Assembly (NCBI GenBank): GCA_050943475.1 | Contig: JBMNPF010000001.1 | Location: 62,001-126,000 of the forward strand | Length of the DNA: 64,000 bases | Direction of reading: 5' to 3' | DNA from: Metaruminococcus_A sp050943475 | GTDB taxonomy: Bacteria > Bacillota > Clostridia > Oscillospirales > Ruminococcaceae | Part shown: positions 35,771-44,473 of the stretch, in pieces | How positions within the stretch are numbered: position 1 is the first letter of the stretch | How the letters are laid out: each line of letters opens with the position of its first letter | Position numbers and translations under genes: made by a program | Notes under the pieces: generated by a model | What the model was told of the DNA's origin: nothing | Seen by the model: only the letters and a program-made list of their open reading frames with translations | Databases searched by the model: none

Positions 35771-37192
35771 ATGACACTCAGAAAATACATCGGCGACAAA
35801 TCATTCTACAAAATGGTTTTTGCAATCACCATTCCCATTCTGCTCCAGAATTTCATCACCAACTTTGTCAACATGATTGACAACATTATGGTGGGAAGCG
35901 TTGGAACCGAACAGATGTCGGGTGTTTCGATTGTAAACCAGCTGATTTTTATTTTTAACATCACCATATTCGGAGCGGTTGGCGGCGCGGGCATTTTTAC
36001 GGCGCAGTACTTCGGCAAAAAGGACATTGACGGCGTGCGCAACACGGTGCGGTTTAAGTTCATCGTCTGTGTTGTCATTACCCTCATTGCGGTTGTGCTT
36101 TTGCTGTTGTTTGGGGAGCCGCTCATCAACCTGTACCTGCATGACGGGAGCTATGACTGCGACCTTGGCATGACGCTGGAATTCGGCAAGCAGTACCTGT
36201 GGATTACCCTCATTGGCCTGCTGCCGAGCGCCATTACCAACGTCTACGCAAGCACGCTGCGTGAGACCGGCCAGACCCTTGTGCCCATGCTGGTCAGCTT
36301 TATTGCGGTAGGAATCAACTGCCTGTTCAACTATTTCTTGATCTTTGGCGCGTTTGGCTTCCCTGAGCTCGGTGTGGCCGGCGCGGCCATTGCCACCGTT
36401 ATGGCGCGTTTCTTTGAGTGCATTGCCATTGTGTGGTATGCGGTGGCAAAGCGGGAGCGTTACCCTTTTTTCCAAAAGCTCTACCGTCATTTCTCCATTC
36501 CCAAACAGCTTTTTGCTAAAATCTTTAAAAAGGGAATGCCGCTGCTGGTCAACGAATGCCTTTGGGCCATTGGCATGTCGCTGCTCAGTATGAGCTACAG
36601 CATGCACGGGCTTTCGGTTGTAGCGGGCATTAGCATTTCCTCTACGGTGACCAACCTTTTTAACATGGTCTTTATGGCGTTTGGCACCAGCATTGGCATT
36701 GTTGTGGGCCAGCTTCTTGGCGCGGATCAATTTGAAGAGGCCATTGACGTGGACCGCAAGATGATTGTGCTCGCCATTTTGGTAAGCCTTGTGGTGGCGG
36801 CGGTTGTTTTTGTGCTGGGCGGGCTTTTCCCAATGCTTTACAACACCACGGCGGAATCCAAAGAGCTTGCGGCCTATTTTATACGGGTATGCGCCTGCTT
36901 TATGCCGGTGGTTTCGTTTATGCACGCGACCTATTTCACCCTGCGCAGCGGCGGCAAGGTCTGGATTACCTTTTTGTTTGACAGTGTTTTTATTTGTTTT
37001 ATCAGCGTGCCGGTTGCGTTTTTGCTCTACTCGGCGTTCCATTTGTCCATTTGGGTGATTTTCCCGATCATTCAGGCCATGGACCTGCTCAAATGCATGT
37101 TAGGGTTTATCCTCATCAAGCGGCGCGCATGGGTGCACAACATTGTAGACAGTACGGCGGACGAGGCAACGGAACCCGCCGCGGTGCAGTAA
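35771..37192 (+). CDS. MATE-family efflux transporter
   Basis: A 473-residue transporter of the MOP/MATE family, with 12 hydrophobic helices in two repeats. Typical segments are ITIPILLQNFITNFVNMIDNIMVGSVG at the start of repeat 1, ASTLRETGQTLVPM after it, and KGMPLLVNECLWAIGMSLLSMSYSM at the start of repeat 2. The family exports cationic drugs or metabolites by Na+ or H+ antiport. AAGGAGAGG lies 4-8 bases before the ATG. Probably co-transcribed with the MFS gene; terminator at 37202-37237. Confidence 0.92.
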   Translation: MTLRKYIGDKSFYKMVFAITIPILLQNFITNFVNMIDNIMVGSVGTEQMSGVSIVNQLIFIFNITIFGAVGGAGIFTAQYFGKKDIDGVRNTVRFKFIVCVVITLIAVVLLLLFGEPLINLYLHDGSYDCDLGMTLEFGKQYLWITLIGLLPSAITNVYASTLRETGQTLVPMLVSFIAVGINCLFNYFLIFGAFGFPELGVAGAAIATVMARFFECIAIVWYAVAKRERYPFFQKLYRHFSIPKQLFAKIFKKGMPLLVNECLWAIGMSLLSMSYSMHGLSVVAGISISSTVTNLFNMVFMAFGTSIGIVVGQLLGADQFEEAIDVDRKMIVLAILVSLVVAAVVFVLGGLFPMLYNTTAESKELAAYFIRVCACFMPVVSFMHATYFTLRSGGKVWITFLFDSVFICFISVPVAFLLYSAFHLSIWVIFPIIQAMDLLKCMLGFILIKRRAWVHNIVDSTADEATEPAAVQ

Positions 37193-37201
37193 ACAAACCA
37201 A

Positions 37202-37237
37202 AAACAGCCGGACGCATCTGCGTCCGGCTGTTTCTTT
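37202..37237 (+). terminator. Terminator after the MATE gene
   Basis: AAACAGCCGGACGCA / TGCGTCCGGCTGTTT stem with T-rich tail. Confidence 0.88.
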
Positions 37238-37286
37238 AAGATGGAGCTTATGGCAGAAAAGTGTTATTTTCCGCCGGGAATGGCCC

Positions 37287-37315
37287 TTGCAAAACCGCTT
37301 GAAAACCAGTAAGAT
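37287..37315 (+). promoter_or_regulatory. Candidate promoter of the pdxA2 operon
   Basis: -35 TTGCAA (37287-37292), 17-base spacer, -10 TAAGAT (37310-37315), 160 bases before the start codon. Confidence 0.45.
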
Positions 37316-37474
37316 GAAAGAAAAGGCCGGAGCGTTTTGCCCGGGAAATACAGGCGGGGTACAACTGCACAAGGGCAAAGCACGGATACGCCGGAAACCT
37401 GCCGTTCCGGGTGGAGCCGATGAATCGAGCACAAAACAAAGGCGCAGTTGCAGTGAGAAAGGAACAACAGGAAT

Positions 37475-38536
37475 ATGGACGCAGAAAAATTCATACCAAA
37501 ACGGCCCCTTGTGGCCATTACGCTTGGAGACCCGGCGAGTATAGGGCCGGAGATCACGTTAAAAGCGCTCCACGACCCGGCGCTTTATGCGGCGTGCCGG
37601 CCGCTTGTCATCGGCACCATTGGGGCGCTTAAGCGCGCAGTGGAAATTGCGGGCGTGGGCGTGCCGGAGTTCCACCGGGTGGAGACCCCGGCTGAGGGAT
37701 TTTACCGACCAGGTTGTATAGATGTACTGGAGCTTGAGACCCCCGGAGCCGGCGAAGTGGAGCCTGGCGTACTCTCCGCCGCGGCGGGAGAGGCCGCTTT
37801 CCGCTATGTGGAAAAGGCTATCCGGCTGGCAATGGACGGCGAGGTGGATGCCACCGTGACCAACGCCATCAACAAAGAGGCCATTAACCTGGCAGGGCAC
37901 CATTTTTCCGGCCACACCGAAATTTACGCCCATTATACCAACACCAAGAAATACACCATGATGTTGGTGCACGGCAACCTGCGGGTGGTGCATGTTTCCA
38001 CCCATGTCTCGCTCCGGCAGGCCTGCGACCTTGTGCGCAAGGAGCGGGTGCTGGAGGTCATCCACATTGCGGATGAAGCCTGCCGCCGGATTGGAATCGC
38101 GAACCCCAAAATTGGGGTGGCGGGGCTCAATCCCCACAGCAGCGAAAACGGTCTGTTCGGTCACGAGGAGCGGGAGGAAATTATCCCCGCCATTGAGGCA
38201 GCGGTGGCGGAGGGACTTCAAGTGGAAGGTCCGGTACCTGCGGATACCGTTTTTTCCAAAGCGCGCGGCGGCTGGTACGACATGGTTGTCACCATGTACC
38301 ACGATCAGGGGCACATCCCCCTCAAGGTCGTCGGCTTCAACTACAATGCCGAGCTGGGCAAATGGGAGTCGGTCGCCGGAGTGAATATCACGCTGGGGCT
38401 GCCCATTATCCGCACTTCGGTGGATCACGGCACCGCTTTTGACCAGGCGGGTAAAGGCACGGCCAACGCGGTCAGCCTGCGCAATGCGATTGATTACGCC
38501 GTCCGGCTGGCACAGAACCGCGGAGGCAGCCGGTAA
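37475..38536 (+). CDS. pdxA2: PdxA-family 4-phosphate dehydrogenase (PdxA2 type)
   Basis: A 353-residue NAD-dependent dehydrogenase. Family motifs include ITLGDPASIGPEI at the start, VTNAINKEAINLAGHHFSGHTEIYA, the metal-binding GVAGLNPHSSENGLFG, and MYHDQGHIPLKV with its His and Asp. Classic PdxA makes vitamin B6, but a copy paired with a DUF1537 kinase belongs to the PdxA2 group, known to oxidise D-threonate- or D-erythronate-4-phosphate. Context therefore favours four-carbon acid sugar catabolism. The stop overlaps the kinase start (TAATG), so the two are coupled. Confidence 0.85.
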   Translation: MDAEKFIPKRPLVAITLGDPASIGPEITLKALHDPALYAACRPLVIGTIGALKRAVEIAGVGVPEFHRVETPAEGFYRPGCIDVLELETPGAGEVEPGVLSAAAGEAAFRYVEKAIRLAMDGEVDATVTNAINKEAINLAGHHFSGHTEIYAHYTNTKKYTMMLVHGNLRVVHVSTHVSLRQACDLVRKERVLEVIHIADEACRRIGIANPKIGVAGLNPHSSENGLFGHEEREEIIPAIEAAVAEGLQVEGPVPADTVFSKARGGWYDMVVTMYHDQGHIPLKVVGFNYNAELGKWESVAGVNITLGLPIIRTSVDHGTAFDQAGKGTANAVSLRNAIDYAVRLAQNRGGSR

Positions 38537-39750
38537 TGGAGCTTTTGATTGTTGCGGATGACCTCACCGGCGCGCTGGATACAGCCCTCCCCTTTGTCCG
38601 GGAAGGGATTTCCACCCGTGTGACGACCGACCGCACCCTTGCGGCTGCGCCGCTTGCCGATGATGTGCAGGTGCTGGTTGTGGACGCGGAAACGCGGCAT
38701 CTCCCGCCGGAACAGGCCGGGCAGGCCGTTGCGGAAATTGTGAAACGCGCAAAGCGTCTGGGGGTGCGCCGGTATATGAAAAAGACCGACTCTGCCCTGC
38801 GCGGGAACGTCGCCAGCGAGCTTGGGGCGATGCTCGAGGCCTCGGGCGGAAAGCGGCTGTGTTTTTTCCCCGCTTACCCGGAAATGGGGCGTACCACCCG
38901 GGACGGCATCCACCGGGTGGACGGTGTGCCGCTTGCCGAAAGCGTATTTGCCCGGGATGTACGCAGCCCCATCCGCATTTCGAGGGTTGCCGATTTGTTT
39001 GCGGGGATGGAGGGGATATCCGTTCGAAGCATCCCGGTGGGCGGCAAGCCGTGCCCAGCGGGAAAGGCGCCGGAGATCCTAATCTTTGACGCTGAAACAA
39101 CCGAGGATCTGCGCAGCGGTTATTTGAATTGGGCGGCCGGCGAAGAGACGGCCGTTCTGGCTGGCTGCGCGGGTCTTGCGGGTACGATGGCGGAGCTGTG
39201 GCAGGGGCCGAAATGTGCTGGCGCTGTGCAGCCGGTGCGGGCAAAGGGCTTGCTGGTGCTGTGCGGGAGCTTAAACCCCATTACCCAGCGCCAGCTTGCC
39301 GCCGCGGCTGCGGCCGGTTTCTGCCGCCTGCGGCTTCCCTTGCCGGATCGGAATGGGTTGGAGGCGCCGGAATGCCGGGAATTTTTGCAGGCGTTTGAAC
39401 GGGCCTGCCGGGAAAACGGCCGGGTGATTGTGGATACCCGCGGAAGCGATTCCGAGGCTGCTCCCCGGCGGGATGGCCCGGAATGGAGCGCCTACATTCC
39501 CAGGCTGTTCGGCGAGCTGTTTCTCCGCTGGACGGCATGGCGGCTGGATCAGGCGGCGTTTATCACCGGGGGTGATACTCTGCTGGGCTGCATTCAGGCG
39601 GTGGGCGGGGCTATCCAGCCGGTGCGGGAGCTTTTCCCGGGGGTTCCGCTCAACCTTTTGGAGACCGGAAAAGGAACGGTGCCGGTGATTTCCAAGTCCG
39701 GCGGATTTGGCGCGGAAACGCTGCTTGAGGATATTGGCAGGATTTTGTAG
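38536..39750 (+). CDS. Four-carbon acid sugar kinase family protein (DUF1537)
   Basis: A 404-residue ATP-dependent sugar-acid kinase. The N-terminal substrate domain begins LLIVADDLTGALDTALPF and has YMKKTDSALRGNVASEL, both conserved. The C-terminal nucleotide domain has GLLVLCGSLNPITQRQL and the late FITGGDTLLGCIQ and LLETGKGTVPVISKSGGFG motifs. Such kinases phosphorylate D-threonate or D-erythronate, giving the substrate for the PdxA2 partner upstream. No class II aldolase or isomerase for the next step is seen in the window. The stop is followed by about 190 bases before the B12 promoter. Confidence 0.88.
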   Translation: MELLIVADDLTGALDTALPFVREGISTRVTTDRTLAAAPLADDVQVLVVDAETRHLPPEQAGQAVAEIVKRAKRLGVRRYMKKTDSALRGNVASELGAMLEASGGKRLCFFPAYPEMGRTTRDGIHRVDGVPLAESVFARDVRSPIRISRVADLFAGMEGISVRSIPVGGKPCPAGKAPEILIFDAETTEDLRSGYLNWAAGEETAVLAGCAGLAGTMAELWQGPKCAGAVQPVRAKGLLVLCGSLNPITQRQLAAAAAAGFCRLRLPLPDRNGLEAPECREFLQAFERACRENGRVIVDTRGSDSEAAPRRDGPEWSAYIPRLFGELFLRWTAWRLDQAAFITGGDTLLGCIQAVGGAIQPVRELFPGVPLNLLETGKGTVPVISKSGGFGAETLLEDIGRIL

Positions 39751-39942
39751 CGGTAGCAGGTGGAAATCCATGCAAAAAAGTGCGCGGTCGTCGTAAATTT
39801 CCGCACCAGTGCCGGCGGTTTTGCTGCGGGCGCTTTGTTCCCCCTGCCCCATGCCGCTTGATTTGAGGAAAAGAGGGGAATTCCGCTGCTTGAACGGCGG
39901 AAAAGACCCCCCTGCTAAGAAATATTTTATAAGGATTTTTGC

Positions 39943-39971
39943 TTGACATCGTTTTTGCCAGGTGTTATGAT
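39943..39971 (+). promoter_or_regulatory. SigA-type promoter of the cobalamin operon
   Basis: Perfect -35 TTGACA (39943-39948), 17-base spacer, -10 TATGAT (39966-39971), just before the riboswitch. Confidence 0.85.
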
Positions 39972-39995
39972 GAATTCACAAAATTGAATGAATTG

Positions 39996-40198
39996 GCGTA
40001 TTTGCGTTGCCCGGCTGTTGAAACAGCGGGCATTAAAAGGGAATGCGGTGAAAATCCGCAGCAGTTCCTCCGCTACTGTAAGAAGGACGAAAGCTCTCTT
40101 AGGATATTGTTGGAGACAATAACTTATCCACTGAACGTATTGTTTGGGAAGGTGAGAGCCGGTAGGGTGATTTCAAGCCAGGAGACCTGCGCAGATAT
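39996..40198 (+). ncRNA. Cobalamin riboswitch aptamer
   Basis: The conserved core is readable: TTAAAAGGGAATGCGGTG with AATCCGCAGCAG, CCGCTACTGTAA, a variable arm, GGGAAGGTGAG, and the B12 box GCCAGGAGACCTGC (40177-40190). P1 pairs GTATTTGCG near 39998-40006 with CGCAGATAT near 40189-40197. It heads the whole B12 uptake and salvage operon and should lower expression when adenosylcobalamin is plentiful. Boundaries are approximate. Confidence 0.93.
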
Positions 40199-40206
40199 GG
40201 GAAGAA

Positions 40207-40317
40207 CTTTTCGGTGGGAAAAGGAGTTCCGCTCATATCCGGCACAGGAATTGTTCCTGCTGTTGTTTTTGGGTTTGTCATAAACAGGCCACCGAAAAGG
40301 TGGCCTGTTTTTTTGTT
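40207..40317 (+). terminator. Riboswitch expression platform: terminator with antiterminator
   Basis: The terminator stem AACAGGCCACC / GGTGGCCTGTT (about 40283-40310) ends in a T-run. Bases 40207-40217 (CTTTTCGGTGG) are exactly complementary to 40289-40299 (CCACCGAAAAG), the left arm and loop of the terminator, giving a clear antiterminator. Control is therefore by transcription termination. Confidence 0.85.
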
Positions 40318-40400
40318 GCCCAAAAGCCGTATACAATGCCCGTCGGAGGATGTGGCGTTTTGTATAAAAATGTTTTTATTAAGCGAGAGGAAGGACAAGC

Positions 40401-43010
40401 ATGAAAAAGTTGAAACGAATAACGTCGCTGTGCATGGCGGCCGTTATGCTGTTTTCGCTTTCAAGCCTCGGCGCATTTGCAGCGCCCGACAGCGAAAGCA
40501 GCGCATCCACCACCCTCAACTGGACCCAATTTTTGGGCAATGAGGAGCTTAAAGGCGTTTCAGACGCCAAAACCCCGCGTTCCCTTGACGAAATGGAACT
40601 GCTCTGGAAGAGCGAGAAAAACTGGAATGGAAGCGCCAAGGCAAACTCTGTTACCTACCAGTCCACTCCGGTCATTCTTGGGGAATATGTTTATTACTGC
40701 ATTACGGATCCGAACGATATTGAAGATCCGGAAAACCCAACCGCAGAGGAAAAGAAGTATAAGGATAAACGTATTATCAAAGCAAAGGTTGAAACAGGTG
40801 AAATTGTCGCGCGTTCGGAGCCGTTTACCAACATGGCAAGCCAGCTTTTGCCGACCATTGGCTCCGGCGGCGGAATGGTTTACGCTTTTGGATGTGACCA
40901 ATCCATGGAAGACTCCCGCATTTATGCGTTTGACCAGGAGACGCTGGAACTGGTCTGGAAGACGGAACCAATGGAAGGCCAGCAAATTGAAGGACATATT
41001 TTATACCATGACGGTTATGTCTACGCCTCTACCTGGTGGCAGGGCGGCGGGATGTACTGCTATGATGTAACCTCAGTTGCTGGTGAGGACGGCATTAAGC
41101 CTGTATGGTCCAAAATTATTGACGATGAGACAGCCATGAAAGGTTATCTCTGGGCGGATGTTGAGTTTGTTGGAGACGCCTGTGTGTTTGCGCATACCAA
41201 CGGCCATATTTACTCGGTCAACTACAAGACCGGCGAGCCGATTGACGAAGTTGTCATTCCGGAAGAATTTATCTCCAGTTCATCCACAGGGGAAAATATT
41301 ACCACGACCCCGTATTACTACCCGAAAAACAACCGGCTGTATGTCTCGCTGGCAGGTGTTGACGGTGCGATTATTTCATACGTTATGAACGAGGATGGTA
41401 GCTTCAACCGCGATAACGTGTTGACTTACAGAGGAACAGCGGGGAATGGGATTAAGTCCTCCGTTATTATTTACAACGACCGTATTTATGTTTGCGGTGG
41501 TGGCGGACATGGCGGTGGTACCGCACCGTTTACCGTTATTGATGCGAACACGTTGACTAAAATTTACGATATTCCTGAAATTATTTCCAAAGGCTCCCTT
41601 GTCATGACGACTGCATACGCAACCGAGGAGAACGACCAGGAAGTTTATTTGTATGTTGTCCCTTACAAGTACGGCAAAATTGTATCCGGTACCAAGGTAG
41701 ACCAGGGGCTTTACATTATTAAAGATTCCGTTGTCCAGACCGAGCCCAGTTATGAAAAAATTATTTTGGACCAGGAATTTGAAGGGGTTGTCTGTGAAAA
41801 CTCCTCTCACACCATGGCCATTGACCAGTTCGGCCACATTTATGTCAACAACGATTCCGGCCAGTTCTGGGTCTTTGGCAGAAAGGACACTGCCCGCAGC
41901 GCAGCGGGGTCTGCCAGCGAATATACCGCTGAGGATGTCATGAACCAAATTGCCCGCCAGCCGGATACAAACGAATTCAAATACTACAATGAATTTGAGC
42001 TCCGCCGCATTCAGGAGCGGTATAACAACCTTTCGGCGGAAGAACAGGCTAAGGTTACGAATATTGACAAGCTCACCGCAATGCTTGCGGTTGCCAATAT
42101 GCTCCCGGAGGAGCGGCTGGATGAGCTCAACGATGCAATTGCTTCGCTGCCGGAGACCGGTGGGATCACTCTGGACCAGGCGGAGACCATTGAGAGCCTG
42201 TACAACACCTATTCGTCCATGACCGATGAAGCCAAACAAAATGTTATTGGCGCGGACAAGCTTGCTGCAGCTTACACCAAAGTGCAGGAGCTGCGCAATG
42301 TGGCGGCAACAGAGGCGCTTGTAAACGAAATTAACGCCCTGCCTTTGGAACAGGAGCTCGCCCTTTCGGATGAAGCGCAGATTGACAACCTGCTGCAGCG
42401 CCTTGAGGCCCTTCCGGCAGAGTATGCTGCGCTGGTTGCAAATGCAGACAAGCTGAACGCTGCCAAAGCGCGGATGACCGATATTCACACCCGTATTGCC
42501 AGCCTGGAGGCCTTTATTGACCAGAACCTTGCCGCGGCAGAGATTACGCTGGACAGCAAAGCCCTGCTGGATGAAGCGCTTGCACGGGCAGAGGGAATTC
42601 CGGCGGCGGATTTGGAGTCTGTCAGCAACTACGGCCAGTACCTGCTGCCTGCTGTAACTGACTACGTCAACCTGTTGATTGATACCCTTTACCAGGATGG
42701 CAAACCGGTTGAACTGACCGGCGAAAATATTGCAGAAGTTAAAGAAACCCTTGCAGAAATTCAAAAATACTATGGACTGCTTCCGGAAAGTGAGCAGCGC
42801 TATGTAGAGCATTACGACACGGTAACCGCTCTGGAGGAAGAGGCGGAACAGTACGTTCCGGTTTCTGAGAAGCCGGAGACCACCGAGCCGGTTACTGGCG
42901 ATACTCTGCCGGTCACTGGCGACACCCTTCCGGTTTGGAGTTTTGCCGCTGTTATGCTGCTGGCCTTTGCCGGGTTTGCTGCAATCGCGGTAAAACGCAG
43001 ATCGAAATAA
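40401..43010 (+). CDS. LPXTG-anchored surface protein with PQQ-like beta-propeller and helical repeats
   Basis: An 869-residue secreted protein. A signal peptide (MKKLKRITSLCMAAVMLFSL, cleaved after GAFA) is followed by a propeller-like domain to about residue 500 with recurring strands such as GYVYASTW, NNRLYVSLAG, NDRIYVCGGGG and FGHIYVNNDSGQFWVFG. About four helical repeats (roughly 520-820) then share the pattern LSxEEQxxVxNxDKL. It ends with LPVTG (836-840), a hydrophobic helix and KRRSK, a sortase signal. Being first behind the cobalamin riboswitch suggests a role in capturing cobalamin or corrinoids at the wall; binding is not shown by sequence. PQQ binding itself is doubtful. Confidence 0.78.
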   Translation: MKKLKRITSLCMAAVMLFSLSSLGAFAAPDSESSASTTLNWTQFLGNEELKGVSDAKTPRSLDEMELLWKSEKNWNGSAKANSVTYQSTPVILGEYVYYCITDPNDIEDPENPTAEEKKYKDKRIIKAKVETGEIVARSEPFTNMASQLLPTIGSGGGMVYAFGCDQSMEDSRIYAFDQETLELVWKTEPMEGQQIEGHILYHDGYVYASTWWQGGGMYCYDVTSVAGEDGIKPVWSKIIDDETAMKGYLWADVEFVGDACVFAHTNGHIYSVNYKTGEPIDEVVIPEEFISSSSTGENITTTPYYYPKNNRLYVSLAGVDGAIISYVMNEDGSFNRDNVLTYRGTAGNGIKSSVIIYNDRIYVCGGGGHGGGTAPFTVIDANTLTKIYDIPEIISKGSLVMTTAYATEENDQEVYLYVVPYKYGKIVSGTKVDQGLYIIKDSVVQTEPSYEKIILDQEFEGVVCENSSHTMAIDQFGHIYVNNDSGQFWVFGRKDTARSAAGSASEYTAEDVMNQIARQPDTNEFKYYNEFELRRIQERYNNLSAEEQAKVTNIDKLTAMLAVANMLPEERLDELNDAIASLPETGGITLDQAETIESLYNTYSSMTDEAKQNVIGADKLAAAYTKVQELRNVAATEALVNEINALPLEQELALSDEAQIDNLLQRLEALPAEYAALVANADKLNAAKARMTDIHTRIASLEAFIDQNLAAAEITLDSKALLDEALARAEGIPAADLESVSNYGQYLLPAVTDYVNLLIDTLYQDGKPVELTGENIAEVKETLAEIQKYYGLLPESEQRYVEHYDTVTALEEEAEQYVPVSEKPETTEPVTGDTLPVTGDTLPVWSFAAVMLLAFAGFAAIAVKRRSK

Positions 43011-43031
43011 AAAAACCGTTACACCGTCTAT

Positions 43032-43063
43032 GCTTATGCCCTCCCGCATGGGAGGGCATAAGC
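43032..43063 (+). other. Strong intergenic stem-loop
   Basis: Perfect 14-bp stem GCTTATGCCCTCCC with its complement and a GCAT loop, without a T-run, between the LPXTG and DUF4430 genes. It may stabilise or process the mRNA to set unequal expression. Confidence 0.6.
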
Positions 43064-43087
43064 GCGTTGAAGAAACAGGAGCCTGGT

Positions 43088-44473
43088 ATGGGAAAAAAGC
43101 ACTGGATACGCAAAATTGCTTTAGCACTGATTGGCGCTGCCATTGTCACCGGTATTATACTTTCCATTAACATTGAACCGGCGGATTACCGCGGTACCCT
43201 TCAGGGGGAGATTACCAATGCGGAAGGGTTGCTCCAGGAAGCTGAGACAGGCAATGCCCCCGGGCTGTACGCCCCGCAGACGGTTCTGCTTTTCCGCCAT
43301 GCCGTAGAAGAGGCCTCTGCAGTTAAGGATGATGAGAATGCAGAATATGAGCAGCTTAAACAGGCCAGCCAAGCTCTAAAAGAACGCGCCGAATGGTTTC
43401 AGAACGCGCGCAATACCGACTGCCTGACGACGGAAGAGCAAAAAGAAATTGTGCCGGAGCAGGGATTTGAAAAGACCGTTGAGGGAGAGGGCTTTTCCGT
43501 TACCTGGAAGCTGCTTGGCGTAATTGACAACCCTGCGGATGTCAACCTCAAGGTGGATTTGGAATCCGCTTACGAGCAGGAGGTGCAGGCTCTGCTGCAA
43601 GCCTGTGATGCCGTTCGCCCGGAGGAGGTTACCCTGCTCACCCTTTACCATGACGGCGCTCTGCCCGCCGAGTTCAGCCTTACGGCGGAGCCGCTTTCTC
43701 TTTCGGCAGACGGTGTGCAGATTTACCGTTACAACCCGGAAAGCGGCGGACTTGACCATTTAATCCGCGGCGAGGTACAGGGGGAGACCCTGACGTTTCC
43801 AGTAGCCGAAGGAGGCACCTACCTCATCTATAACAAAAATGCTGAGGAAACACTGCTCACCACCCTGTTGGAGAGCGGCGTGCCGGAGGAGCCGGAAGAA
43901 GAGCCAGAGGAACCATCAGCCTCGGAAACACCGGATACTTCCTCCTCTGAAAGCAGTACCCCGGAGCCTTCTCAGCCGGATACGCCGGCAGCTGACCCGT
44001 CTGTTTCATCTCCGTCCGCTTCCGGCGCAGACGGTTCAGAATCCCAGTTTGCCCCGGACGCCAAAAAGTATTGCACCATTGAAATCCGTTGCGATACTAT
44101 TGCTACTGATTTAAGTAAGCTCAAAAATCCGGAAATCCGTCCCTATATTCCGGCAGACGGCGTTATTTTAGCAAAGCAGAAGGTGGAAGTTTATGACGGC
44201 GAGACGGTGTTTGACATTCTGAAGCGGGTTACCCGCAACAAGCGAATCCAACTGGAATTCCGAAATGACAAGGGCTATACCGGCGGTGTATACATTGAGG
44301 GAATCAACCATTTATATGAATTCCACGGGGGCGACCTTTCCGGCTGGATGTACAGTGTCAACGGATGGTTCCCAAACTACGGTGCAGCGGCCTACACGGT
44401 ACAGGACGGGGATGAAATTCTCTGGTGCTATACCTGTGATCTCGGCAAGGATGTAGGGGGCTATTTTGAATGA
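43088..44473 (+). CDS. Membrane-anchored protein with DUF4430 (transcobalamin C-terminal-like) domain
   Basis: A 461-residue protein. Residues 8-27 form one hydrophobic segment (signal anchor or signal peptide; no lipobox Cys). A helical stretch, a beta-rich middle domain (about 120-260) and a long Pro/Glu/Ser linker follow. The last 110 residues hold a DUF4430 domain: VYDGETVFDILKRV, YTGGVYIEGINHLYEF, GGDLSGWMYSVNGWFPN and QDGDEILWCYTCDLGKD. This domain is related to the C-terminal part of transcobalamin/intrinsic factor. With the riboswitch and ECF genes, it is likely the extracellular corrinoid-binding partner. The stop overlaps the EcfT start by 4 bases. Confidence 0.82.
   Translation: MGKKHWIRKIALALIGAAIVTGIILSINIEPADYRGTLQGEITNAEGLLQEAETGNAPGLYAPQTVLLFRHAVEEASAVKDDENAEYEQLKQASQALKERAEWFQNARNTDCLTTEEQKEIVPEQGFEKTVEGEGFSVTWKLLGVIDNPADVNLKVDLESAYEQEVQALLQACDAVRPEEVTLLTLYHDGALPAEFSLTAEPLSLSADGVQIYRYNPESGGLDHLIRGEVQGETLTFPVAEGGTYLIYNKNAEETLLTTLLESGVPEEPEEEPEEPSASETPDTSSSESSTPEPSQPDTPAADPSVSSPSASGADGSESQFAPDAKKYCTIEIRCDTIATDLSKLKNPEIRPYIPADGVILAKQKVEVYDGETVFDILKRVTRNKRIQLEFRNDKGYTGGVYIEGINHLYEFHGGDLSGWMYSVNGWFPNYGAAAYTVQDGDEILWCYTCDLGKDVGGYFE

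Noticed and set aside
40124..40132. TTATCCACT, a near DnaA box
   Set aside because: Lies in the variable arm of the cobalamin riboswitch, far from oriC and alone.
42888..42932. Possible CRISPR or minisatellite from the tandem repeat
   Set aside because: Only two 21-base copies encoding a protein motif; no CRISPR array or other repeat array was seen in the window.
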